Shown one piece after another: positions 16,852 through 24,471 of a stretch of DNA of 64,000 bases; within the stretch, counting starts at the first letter, position 1; each line of letters opens with the position of its first letter. A model generated the notes under the pieces. The model did no database searches. It had not been told where the DNA came from and saw only the letters and a program-made list of their open reading frames with translations. Source of the DNA: Nitrospirae bacterium YQR-1 (GTDB taxonomy: Bacteria > Nitrospirota > Thermodesulfovibrionia > Thermodesulfovibrionales > Magnetobacteriaceae); NCBI GenBank assembly GCA_039908095.1, contig JAMOBJ010000007.1, positions 37,246-101,245 on the forward strand, written 5' to 3'. Made by a program: the position numbers and the translations under genes.

Positions 16852-18567
16852 ATGGCTGAAAAGACTGGTAAGTATAAGATAATAGAGCAGTTATTAGCAG
16901 ACGGGATAACTCACATGTTTGGCAATCCCGGGACGAGTGAGGAGGGTTTTCTTGATGCTGTTACAAGTTATCCTGAGTTTACCTATATAACGACTCTTCA
17001 GGAAACCATAGCAGTGGCGATAGCGGATGGTTATGCCCGTAAGCGGCAAAAGCCGGCAGTTGTGCAATTGCACTCCGGGGTAGGGTTGGGTAACGGCGTT
17101 GGGATGATATATCAGGCCATGCGTGGGCATTCGCCGCTTGTGATTTTAGCAGGTGAGTCCGGCATTAAATACGACTCGATGGACGCCCAGATGGCGGCTG
17201 ATTTAGTCGCTATTGCAAAACCCGTTGTTAAATGGGCTGCGCGTGTGGTTGATCCAAATTCCGTATTAAGAATGTTAAGAAGGGCTATTAAAATGGCTCA
17301 AACGCCGCCCATGGGCCCGGTCTTTTTGTGCCTGCCGATGGATGTGCTTGACGCCCCCAATATAGAGGACATTGTAAAAACTCCTGTTCTGTACACTGCC
17401 GTGTCACCGGATACTAAAATTTTGAGAGAGGTTGCACAGATTTTATCAGCATCTAAAAATCCTATGATAATAGCAGGTGACGGCATAAGCGAATCAGGAG
17501 CGCAGCATGAACTTCTGAGGGTTGCCGCTGAAATCGGAGCAGAGGTTTGGACAACAAACTCATCCACTGTCAATATGCCTACATCATACAAGCTGTACTG
17601 CGGCGATCTTGGACACATGTTTGGCAGCCGCAGCAGTGCAATCACAAGTAAGGCAGATGCAGTTCTGATTTGCGGCACATACTTATTTCCGGAGGTTTTC
17701 CCGGCTCTATATAATGTCTTTAAACCGGGCGCTAAGGTTATTCACATTGATCTCAACAGCTACGAAATCGCTAAGAATTTTCCCGTTGATATAGGAATAG
17801 TGGCAGACCCAAAGTTAACGCTCAATAACCTTCTTTCTGCTTTAAAAGAAATCAGACCTACACAGGAGCAATGGCAGGAGATAAGAGACAGAATGTCTGC
17901 AATGGATGAACACAAAGCCGAGACACTTAGGCAGCAAAAAGAAGCAGACCTAAAAAACCGGGGCAGAACACCACTATATCCCTCAGAATTCATGGAAGCA
18001 TTGTCCAAAAAGTTACCCAAAGACGCAATAATTTTTGACGAGGCGCTGACAACCTCACCGGATATAATTCGTTACATGCCGGCAGACATGCCAAGCCGGT
18101 ATTTTCAAACACGCGGCGGCTCCCTTGGGGTAGGTGTCCCGGGAGCAATCGGGATAAAAGTGGCATCCCCTGATAAAACCGTAATCGGATTTAGCGGCGA
18201 TGGCGGCTCCATGTACACAATACAAGCGCTATGGACAGCAGCCCGCTACAACATCGGTGCAAAATTCATAATAACAAACAACCAAAGCTACAGGCTCTTA
18301 AAGGACAACATAATCCAGTACTGGAAAGAAATCGGTCAAAGTGAACATACGTTCCCTGAATCATTTTGTCTGAAAAAACCCGCTATCCGGTTTGATGAAT
18401 TAGCACGTGCATTGTCCGTTGATGCAGTAAGAGTGGAAAAATCTGACCAAATAGACGGTGCAATTGATAAGATGCTGAACACCAACGGCCCGTTCCTTAT
18501 TGATCTCGTTATTGAATCCAACCCTGCCGGTTGGAAGGAAGGCTGTGATAAGGGAGAGGGAAGGTAA
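16852..18567 (+). CDS. ThDP-dependent decarboxylase-like enzyme
   Basis: A 571-residue thiamine-diphosphate enzyme of the acetolactate synthase / benzoylformate decarboxylase superfamily. The N-terminal PYR domain has FGNPGTSEEGF and the activating Glu51 in TLQETIAVAIADGYAR. The middle domain binds nothing recognisable. The C-terminal PP domain has the GDGGSMY...NN metal/diphosphate motif at about 447-475. The LQE...QLHSGVGLGN spacing is closest to benzoylformate decarboxylase-type enzymes, which decarboxylate 2-oxo acids; the substrate is unknown. The ribosome site GGAGG is 6 nt upstream of the ATG at 16852. It is separated from the DJ-1 gene by 227 nt containing a hairpin and repeat, so it may be a separate unit. 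A truncated duplicate of its start lies downstream. Confidence 0.88.
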   Translation: MAEKTGKYKIIEQLLADGITHMFGNPGTSEEGFLDAVTSYPEFTYITTLQETIAVAIADGYARKRQKPAVVQLHSGVGLGNGVGMIYQAMRGHSPLVILAGESGIKYDSMDAQMAADLVAIAKPVVKWAARVVDPNSVLRMLRRAIKMAQTPPMGPVFLCLPMDVLDAPNIEDIVKTPVLYTAVSPDTKILREVAQILSASKNPMIIAGDGISESGAQHELLRVAAEIGAEVWTTNSSTVNMPTSYKLYCGDLGHMFGSRSSAITSKADAVLICGTYLFPEVFPALYNVFKPGAKVIHIDLNSYEIAKNFPVDIGIVADPKLTLNNLLSALKEIRPTQEQWQEIRDRMSAMDEHKAETLRQQKEADLKNRGRTPLYPSEFMEALSKKLPKDAIIFDEALTTSPDIIRYMPADMPSRYFQTRGGSLGVGVPGAIGIKVASPDKTVIGFSGDGGSMYTIQALWTAARYNIGAKFIITNNQSYRLLKDNIIQYWKEIGQSEHTFPESFCLKKPAIRFDELARALSVDAVRVEKSDQIDGAIDKMLNTNGPFLIDLVIESNPAGWKEGCDKGEGR

Positions 18568-18574
18568 AGATGTT

Positions 18575-18601
18575 AAGGGAAAGGGCTTTGCCCTTTCCCT
18601 T
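18575..18601 (+). terminator. Hairpin after ThDP enzyme gene
   Basis: A 12-bp stem (AAGGGAAAGGGC / GCCCTTTCCCTT) with a TTT loop, 7 nt after the stop codon. There is no T tract. It corresponds to the hairpin at 16639, with paired substitutions that keep the stem intact. Confidence 0.45.
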
Positions 18602-18708
18602 AAACCCTATCCCACAAGGGGAAATGATTCCCCCTTGACCCCCCGGTTTTTTATCGGCGATTGGTAGTGTATTTGAAGATTGGTTGGAGTGCTTGTGAGT
18701 TGAAAAGG

Positions 18709-18770
18709 TTTTTTAACCGGCGTTCCGCCGCTTAAAAAGTCTCTCTGCGAGCTCCGCCCGCAAAACAGAT
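18709..18770 (+). repeat. 62-bp direct repeat, copy B
   Basis: Identical to 16768-16829. It is followed by GTTCAGAT and then the TA-flanked element at 18779, where copy A runs on directly to GTGGAGG. Confidence 0.85.
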
Positions 18771-18778
18771 GTTCAGAT

Positions 18779-18969
18779 TATAGCGAAAACCATAATTCCG
18801 TTCATTATTTTTAGTGGTTGAGATTGCCACGTCTCTATCGCTCCTCGCAATGACGAATAAAAAAACACAGTAAAAACAGCTATATGCCGTCATTGCGAAC
18901 CCCCGCAGGGGGTGTGGCAATCTCTTCTTTAATAAATTCAATAAGAACATACTTTTGCTTTTTGCTATA
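18779..18969. mobile_element. TA-flanked miniature element (MITE), copy 2
   Basis: A 191-bp element bounded by TA duplications (18779-18780 and 18968-18969), with ends TAGCGAAAACC and complement TAGCAAAAAGC. It interrupts the duplicated leader GTTCAGAT-TA-GTGGAGG. The paralogous leader at 16831-16846 lacks the element, so this is a filled/empty site pair. The interior is near-identical to copy 1 in reverse orientation. Confidence 0.85.
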
Positions 18970-18980
18970 GTGGAGGCGTA

Positions 18981-19000
18981 ATGGCTGAAAAGAGTGGTAA
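18981..19000 (+). pseudogene. Truncated duplicate start of ThDP enzyme gene
   Basis: GTGGAGGCGTAATGGCTGAAAAGAGTGGTAA repeats the ribosome site and first codons of the gene at 16852 (MAEKSGN against MAEKTGK). It then runs straight into a repeat end at 19001 and the convergent 3' end of the HDOD gene. Nothing else of the enzyme remains. Confidence 0.65.
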
Positions 19001-19034
19001 TACCAAGTTGCAGTCGGAAGTAAACACAGGCGGC
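19001..19034 (+). repeat. Solo end of ACCAAG-type miniature element
   Basis: TACCAAGTTGCAGTCGGAAG and the following AAACACAGGCGGC match the left end of the complete copy at 21196. No right end follows. It marks the breakpoint of the truncated duplicate gene. Confidence 0.65.
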
Positions 19035-19043
19035 GACTTGGAA

Positions 19044-20630
19044 TTATTTGCGTTTCTGGATAGCCATTATGGCCTGATTTCTGAGGGTCTTGATAAGGGT
19101 AAGTTGATGGGGAGGTATCTGTATATCTCCGGCTTTTGGCTTATCTGCATAGATTAACCCGATGGGCTTGTGATTAACAACTATGGGCAGGAGCAAAAAG
19201 GTCTGGGCATTAATGTGTTTTCTGTACCAGTCGGGAATACGCGACTTAAAACGTGGATCATTAATGTTGCTTATCACCACATCGGTGTTACGCAAAATGG
19301 CTAAATTAAAAATATCCGATGAATCGTTTAAGGGAAATCTGAATCTTTTTATTATTTCATCGGTATCGGAGCCGAAACCGAAGCGGCCAATCATGTCAGT
19401 GCCACCGGTGCTTCCTATGTTTTTTATGCAAATCAAAACTCTCGCAAAGCTCATTCCCCTAAACATTATCTCAAGAATTGTTCTCAGTATGTCATTTATA
19501 GAGGTGCTTTCCATAAGGGAATTTGCAACCTCCTGGATGCCGTTTGATAAGACCTCATCAGGGCTCTCTACCGGTTCCCTTTCATCTGCTCCTCCCATAA
19601 GCCGTATAAACTGAGTATCGTCAAGCTCCACATGCTCCTCATCGGTAGGGGAAACCATCACACCCTCTGACACGTCATCCAGTTGGGCGTCACTTACCAC
19701 GCCGCTTATCTTCTTGAGGAAATCACTTTCGCCGATGGAAAACCTCATAGTTCTGACAAATGAGCCCAACTCCTTCAGCGCAGTATCCATTATCACTGTA
19801 ACTTCCTTTTCCGAGACCTTGAAGCAGTCAGCATAACGCTTAAGAATGTTCTTCAACACCTGAGGATTTGCTTTTATCTCACTCATCTTATCGCAGATTT
19901 CGGTAGAAAAATTCACAAGGGTTTTTATCTTATCGTCGTGTGTCTGAGGGGCCGACACCTGGCCACCCGGAACCTTCTTCATGGCTACTATCAGTTTATC
20001 CGGAAGATTCCACGTCTGTGCCATCGCCACTGCAATGTCTTCATATGTGGCTCCTAAGACGTCTTTTGCGGCACTGTACTCGGTAATATTTGATATGGCC
20101 ATTTCTTCTTTTATTTTCTTCCTGTGCTCGGGCAGATAAAAAGAAACTAACAGCCTTCCCAGATTATGGAAAATAGAACCTAAAAATGCCTCTTCTTTAT
20201 CCTCAAGGCCGATTTTGCCTGCCATTCCCTTAGCAATCAGGCCGGACATAAAAGTGGATAACACCGTTTCTTTCAGCTCTTTTGCAATATTCTTATTTGT
20301 CAGATTTTCAAACAGCAGAAGCGTTACTGCGGCATTTTTCACCTGCTCATAACCAAGCACAAACACGGCGCGGGATATTGTGCCGATTTTGCCCCCAAGC
20401 TGGTAGTTTATATAAAACACGCTGTTAACAAGTCTCAGGAGCTTGCTGGTCAGAGCAAAGTCATCCAGTATTGTGCTTGTCAGCTCTGTTATTGATGTAT
20501 CATTTACCGATGAAGTTTGCTTTTTTACTATATCTATTGAGCGGGACATCGCCGGAAAGTCATTTCTTTCCTTTACGCGGTTCATCAAAAGCTCTATTGT
20601 TTTTTGTTTAGAGGCTTGCAAATTACTCAT
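19044..20630 (-). CDS. HDOD and GAF domain signalling protein
   Basis: A 528-residue cytoplasmic protein. Residues of about 20-220 form an HDOD domain: FPAMSRSIDIV, LTSKLLRLVNSVFY, GTISRAVFVLGYEQVKNAA, GSIFHNLGRLLV. A helical linker follows (about 220-340) and then a C-terminal GAF domain (about 370-528; FARVLICIKN, DVVISNINDPRFKS, LLLPIVVNHKPIGLIYAD). HDOD proteins lack HD-phosphohydrolase activity and act as signalling adaptors, often in motility or stress control; GAF domains bind small ligands. The ligand and partner are unknown. It is monocistronic on the minus strand, convergent with the plus-strand cluster on its 3' side. Confidence 0.88.
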   Translation of the reverse strand: MSNLQASKQKTIELLMNRVKERNDFPAMSRSIDIVKKQTSSVNDTSITELTSTILDDFALTSKLLRLVNSVFYINYQLGGKIGTISRAVFVLGYEQVKNAAVTLLLFENLTNKNIAKELKETVLSTFMSGLIAKGMAGKIGLEDKEEAFLGSIFHNLGRLLVSFYLPEHRKKIKEEMAISNITEYSAAKDVLGATYEDIAVAMAQTWNLPDKLIVAMKKVPGGQVSAPQTHDDKIKTLVNFSTEICDKMSEIKANPQVLKNILKRYADCFKVSEKEVTVIMDTALKELGSFVRTMRFSIGESDFLKKISGVVSDAQLDDVSEGVMVSPTDEEHVELDDTQFIRLMGGADEREPVESPDEVLSNGIQEVANSLMESTSINDILRTILEIMFRGMSFARVLICIKNIGSTGGTDMIGRFGFGSDTDEIIKRFRFPLNDSSDIFNLAILRNTDVVISNINDPRFKSRIPDWYRKHINAQTFLLLPIVVNHKPIGLIYADKPKAGDIQIPPHQLTLIKTLRNQAIMAIQKRK

Positions 20631-20718
20631 TCCACACCTTCAATTTATCCCTCAATAAAAGACGTTCCATCACCTGTAAATTGTAGCATATTTTTTTACA
20701 AAAAAAACAGCTACCGAA

Positions 20719-20856
20719 TTGCCTCATCAAAAAACTATACGAAAACGAAACGTTGCCTCAAGTAAAAAACTATACGAAAAAACACAATAAAGACTCTCAG
20801 AGCAGAAAACCGGGAGGCAATGATATAACTTTCGTATAGATTTTATTGTGAGGCAA
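20719..20856. repeat. TTGCCTCA inverted and direct repeats (element remnant)
   Basis: TTGCCTCATCAAAAAACTAT at 20719 and TTGCCTCAAGTAAAAAACTA at 20753 (both running on to ATACGAAAA) are direct repeats. The complement of the same motif is at 20830-20856 (TTTCGTATAG...GTGAGGCAA). These look like nested terminal repeats of an insertion element or MITE with no coding interior left. Confidence 0.55.
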
Positions 20857-21103
20857 TACGGAGGCTAACTGCATTCAGAGTATAGGGCTTTGTTTTATAC
20901 GAGATAACCGGAGCGATGATGGTGTGGCAGAGGTATTGAAAGCTATTGAACTTTATGAAACAATAAGAGACAGATATTCAATTGGAGTTGCTTATAAAAA
21001 CCTTGGCATGGAACTCGAGACGATAGAGGGATATAAGGACAAAGCGCTGAAATATAAAAGCAAGGGAGAGGAGATATTAAATGGTATAGAGCGTGCGATG
21101 TAG
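20852..21103 (+). pseudogene. Remnant of a TPR protein gene
   Basis: An open frame of about 83 codons with no start codon reads GNTEANCIQSIG, then AIELYETIRDRYSIGVAYKN and LGMELETIEGYKDKALKYKS, and ends at TAG 21101-21103. The spacing of G..EAN...IG and A....E....IGVAYKNLG is that of tandem tetratricopeptide units. The 5' part is missing exactly where the TTGCCTCA repeat ends, so the gene was probably destroyed by that element. Confidence 0.55.
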
Positions 21104-21195
21104 TGGGTGGCTTTTTCCAACAAGCGAAGGGTGGATTCCCAATCGGGGTTGGGAATGACAGGAAACAGAAAGGGATTGTCTTGAACCATGATTAG

Positions 21196-21334
21196 CACCA
21201 AGCTGCAGTCGGAAGTAAACACAGGCGGCTGGGAGAAAGCGACGCCTCCCTTCACAGGGGATTCCCCTTTAGAGGAGACGCCCCGGAGCTTGTGATGAAG
21301 CCAACGAAGTTAGACGATTGACTGCAGCTTGGTA
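21196..21334. mobile_element. Complete ACCAAG-type miniature element
   Basis: Terminal inverted repeats ACCAAGCTGCAGTC (21197-21210) and GACTGCAGCTTGGT (21320-21333) are perfect over 14 bp, with a 137-bp total length. The interior contains 'aggggattcccctttag', which is self-complementary, and 'gagcttgtgatgaagccaacgaagttagac'. There is no ORF. It lies between the TPR remnant and the 3' end of the Nramp gene. Confidence 0.75.
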
Positions 21335-21393
21335 TTATACTTCCGGCTGCAAACTGGTATAAGCTTACGATACAACAATATTTTAAAGAGAAG

Positions 21394-22620
21394 TTAAAGC
21401 ATTTGGTATAACAGCATAAGGTTAAGAAATGTTACAACGGCGGCGACACTCCAGAGGGAGGTCTTTTCGAGCCGTGAGTTTGCATGTATCCCCATTACTT
21501 CTTTGGAAGAGGTCAGGAAAATCAGAAAAACCACTGTCAACGGCAGTTGTATGCTTAACGCTATCTGACTTACTATTATTCCCTGAAACGGATTCTTAAG
21601 AAAGTAAATTATCACAGCGGCTAATATAATTGTAACTGCAATCCCAAAGCGGGAGTGTCTATCTGAGGTATCAAGGGGTTTACGGTAAAGCCCTGCATAA
21701 ATAGAACCACCTGCCATTGCGGCGGTTATAGATGAGGACAGTCCGGCAAAGAGCAGTGCAAGGGCAAACACCACGGAGGCCTTTGTTCCCAGAAGAGGTT
21801 GAAGTGTGCTTTGAGCCTGTTGCAGCTCAGTTACATGGATTCCGTTTTTATTAAATACGGCGGCGGCCACAATTATCATAGATGCATTTATGAGGCAGCC
21901 TGCTAACATGGCTATCAGCGTATCGGTAAATTCGTACTTAAGCTGTCTGTTAATTACCTCCTCGCTTTGAAGGTTCCACTGTCTGCTCTGAATAATCTCT
22001 GAGTGCAAAAATATATTATGCGGCATGACGACAGCACCCAGGACACTCATTACAATCAGCATCGAACCAGCGGGCATTGACGGCGTAAAAGAATATTTAA
22101 CTACAGATACCCAGTTTACATCAACAAGAAACAACTCGAAAACAAAGGCTATTCCGATAAGTGACACAAAGGCTAAAATCCACTTTTCAAGTTTTCTGTA
22201 AGTGTTTGTAAAAACCATACCGAAAACAAATGCCACAGTAAGAGGTGTGCCAATTGAAATGGGAAGCCCAAATAGCATGTTTAAGCCGATAGCAGCCCCA
22301 AGCAATTCGGCAAGCGCTGTTGACACTCCTGCCGCCACTGCTGTAAGTAAAAAAAAGCCGCCAATGTATTTATTGAAATACTTCTTTGACGCTTCAGAGA
22401 GGCAAAGCCCTGTGACTATCCCCAGGTGCGCTGCGTTGTGCTGAAGGATTATAAGCATGATGGTTGAAAGTGTCACCATCCAAAGGAGATTGTACCCGAA
22501 ATCAGAACCTGCAGAAATATTAGCTGCCCAGTTGCCGGGATCAATAAACCCCACGGTTACAAGAAACCCAGGCCCCAGATATTTGAATATTTCAAATGCT
22601 TTTGTGTTTTTTATTTTCAT
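21394..22620 (-). CDS. Nramp-family divalent metal transporter
   Basis: A 408-residue inner-membrane protein with about eleven helices. The two metal-site motifs of true Nramp transporters are present: DPGNW in helix 1 (about residue 27) and the helix 6 motif VMPHNIFLHS. It would import Mn2+ or Fe2+ with protons. It resembles MntH but a specific metal cannot be assigned, so no symbol is given. It is monocistronic; no Fur or MntR box was recognised in the 279-nt upstream region, which is AT-rich. Confidence 0.9.
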   Translation of the reverse strand: MKIKNTKAFEIFKYLGPGFLVTVGFIDPGNWAANISAGSDFGYNLLWMVTLSTIMLIILQHNAAHLGIVTGLCLSEASKKYFNKYIGGFFLLTAVAAGVSTALAELLGAAIGLNMLFGLPISIGTPLTVAFVFGMVFTNTYRKLEKWILAFVSLIGIAFVFELFLVDVNWVSVVKYSFTPSMPAGSMLIVMSVLGAVVMPHNIFLHSEIIQSRQWNLQSEEVINRQLKYEFTDTLIAMLAGCLINASMIIVAAAVFNKNGIHVTELQQAQSTLQPLLGTKASVVFALALLFAGLSSSITAAMAGGSIYAGLYRKPLDTSDRHSRFGIAVTIILAAVIIYFLKNPFQGIIVSQIALSIQLPLTVVFLIFLTSSKEVMGIHANSRLEKTSLWSVAAVVTFLNLMLLYQML

Positions 22621-22899
22621 CTGTACTTAAAATCTACATCTCCTTAGCGTTTAATGCATTATTCTATGTTTTTTTTTATTCTTTTGCAACACGTCTGTGT
22701 CGTTTATTTATGTTTTACAACTTTTTTAATAGCGCATCACAGAGTAATCCCTGCCTAAATCAAAAGTCACAAAACTTTTTTCGTGAAAAATTTTTAACTA
22801 TGCTACAATACAGGTGGTAATTATATTCGCAGCTTGTTTTTGGCTGCTAAGTCGAAATAGCATTTAAGAAGTAATCTTGAATCACAGGGAGTCGTAGAG

Positions 22900-23103
22900 G
22901 TGAATGTAAAAGTAATATTAGAAAAGGGTGAGGATGGTTACTTTGTAATTCATTGCCCATCGTTGAAAAGTTGCTGGTCGCAGGGCAAAACGCAGGAGGA
23001 GGCTCTTACAAATATTAAAGAAGCCATCGAATTGTTTTTGGAGCCTGCCCCTTACGACTTAGTTGAAGATGAAAATCATAAGGTTTATGAACTTGTATTA
23101 TGA
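22900..23103 (+). CDS. hicB: HicB-family antitoxin
   Basis: A 67-residue partial-RNase-H-fold HicB-like protein. VILEKGEDGYFVIHCPSLKSCWSQGKT, then EEALTNIKEAIELFLE, is the standard HicB N-terminal domain. There is no C-terminal DNA-binding (HTH or RHH) domain, so this is the short form. The GTG start follows GGGAG by about 9 nt. It overlaps the hicA start by ATGA, which gives coupled translation. In this pair the antitoxin gene comes first, the reverse of the classic hicAB order. Confidence 0.88.
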   Translation: MNVKVILEKGEDGYFVIHCPSLKSCWSQGKTQEEALTNIKEAIELFLEPAPYDLVEDENHKVYELVL

Positions 23104-23315
23104 AATTACCCTTGCTATCAGGGCAACAAGTTTTGCCGGCATTGAGACGGCTTGGTTTTATCGAAATTTATAAAAAAGGCAGCCATGTTAAAATGAAACA
23201 TCTTGACGGCAGAACAATCGTGGTTCCATATCATGAGGAAGTTGACGGATTTACTCTAAAGGGTGCTCTAAAAGATGCAGATATAGATGTTGAAGAGTTT
23301 TTGAAAAATATTTGA
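23100..23315 (+). CDS. hicA: HicA-family mRNA interferase toxin
   Basis: A 71-residue double-stranded RNA-binding-fold toxin of the HicA/YcfA type. It shows LSGQQVLPALRRLGFIEIYKKGSHVKMKH with the conserved GSH (catalytic His) and the VPYHEEVDGFTLKGALKDADI ending. HicA cleaves mRNA when not bound by HicB. It is translationally coupled to hicB by a 4-nt overlap. Confidence 0.9.
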   Translation: MKLPLLSGQQVLPALRRLGFIEIYKKGSHVKMKHLDGRTIVVPYHEEVDGFTLKGALKDADIDVEEFLKNI

Positions 23316-23412
23316 ATCTGTAAAATATGTATTATGACTTTTTAAGCGGGTTCGGATTGCCGCCCTAAATGGGAGCTTTGTATTTGGAAATCAGATGTGT
23401 TAATATACGGCT

Positions 23413-24471
23413 ATGTTAATTAACCGGCCATATGCTTTTACGTTTGTTATTATTCTTGGGTCACTTGGGGTACTGAGTTACCATGTTATAAAACCCTTTC
23501 TTAATGCTATAGCATGGGCTATTGTGCTGGGGATTGTCTTTTACCCCGTGTTTTTACTTGTTCAGAGACTTGTAAAATGGCAGATAGGCGCTTCCATTAT
23601 AACCCTTGCGCTTGTTATGTTAATTCTTGCCGGACCCATTGCATATATAATCATTTTAATGGGGGCTGAAGCAAAAAAAACATATGAGCATCTTGTAAGT
23701 ACAAATTTCCAGGTTATTACCGACCTGTTGTCACATAAACCCATAACGTGGATACTTGAGAGATTTCACGCTATGGGTGACGGCACGGAATTAAACGCAA
23801 AAGACCTTATTGTTGATAATTTGACAAAGTTCTGGCAAAAAATTATACCGGAGCTGACGTTAGGATTAAAAAACCTTTTGGGTGTGCTGTTTGAGTTTTT
23901 TATAGTGTTGTTTACCCTGTTTTTCTTTTTTCTTGACGGCCCTGACTTTATTAAAACTATTATGGAATACATGCCTTTTTCAGAGACCCACAAGGAGCGC
24001 ATTCAGGAAAAAATAAAGGATATGGTAATATCCTCAATTTACGGAAGTGTTGCCCTGTCCCTTTCTCAGGGATTGGTTTCGGGTGTTACGTATGTCTTAC
24101 TGGGCTTAACCGCTCCGGTGCTCTTAGGGGCGGTAACAGCCCTTGCTGCGTTTGTCCCCATGGGGGCTGCCGTAATGTGGGGTGTTGTTGCTGTTTTTTT
24201 AGTAATAACCGGTTCGTACATTAAGGCCGTTGTGGTCATAGTTGTTGGAATTATTGCTATCATTGCTATTGATAATGTCCTTGTGCCCCTTATTGTCAGC
24301 GGCAGAACGAAAGTGCCGATGGTTATGGTGTTTTTTACAGTTGTCGGCGGCATTGAATTTTTCGGCCTTATAGGAATCATAATGGGCCCTCTGGTCTTTG
24401 TTCTGTTTATTTCCATGTTTGAAATTTTTAAGGGACTTGAAAACGACTCCGATTGCGGCTCATCCGGTTAA
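23413..24471 (+). CDS. AI-2E/PerM-family membrane protein
   Basis: A 352-residue integral membrane protein of the AI-2E family transporter (PerM/YdiK/YhhT) group. It has two N-terminal helices (FVIILGSLGVLSYHVIKPFL, then IAWAIVLGIVFYPVF), a soluble segment of about 85 residues, a paired helix LLGVLFEFFIVLFTLFFFFLDG, and a C-terminal bundle with LLGAVTALAAFVPMGAA and the conserved glycine-rich exit helix FFGLIGIIMGPLV. Family members export small molecules or Na+/H+; the substrate is unknown. Its 3' end overlaps the possible starts of the next gene, suggesting coupling. Confidence 0.85.
   Translation: MLINRPYAFTFVIILGSLGVLSYHVIKPFLNAIAWAIVLGIVFYPVFLLVQRLVKWQIGASIITLALVMLILAGPIAYIIILMGAEAKKTYEHLVSTNFQVITDLLSHKPITWILERFHAMGDGTELNAKDLIVDNLTKFWQKIIPELTLGLKNLLGVLFEFFIVLFTLFFFFLDGPDFIKTIMEYMPFSETHKERIQEKIKDMVISSIYGSVALSLSQGLVSGVTYVLLGLTAPVLLGAVTALAAFVPMGAAVMWGVVAVFLVITGSYIKAVVVIVVGIIAIIAIDNVLVPLIVSGRTKVPMVMVFFTVVGGIEFFGLIGIIMGPLVFVLFISMFEIFKGLENDSDCGSSG

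Noticed and set aside
18732..18950. 72-residue minus-strand ORF in the MITE region
   Set aside because: It lies entirely within the duplicated leader and the TA-flanked element; no protein features.
18981..19156. 58-codon read-through ORF starting MAEKSGN
   Set aside because: Only the first six codons match the ThDP enzyme; the rest is element end and antisense of the HDOD gene 3' end.
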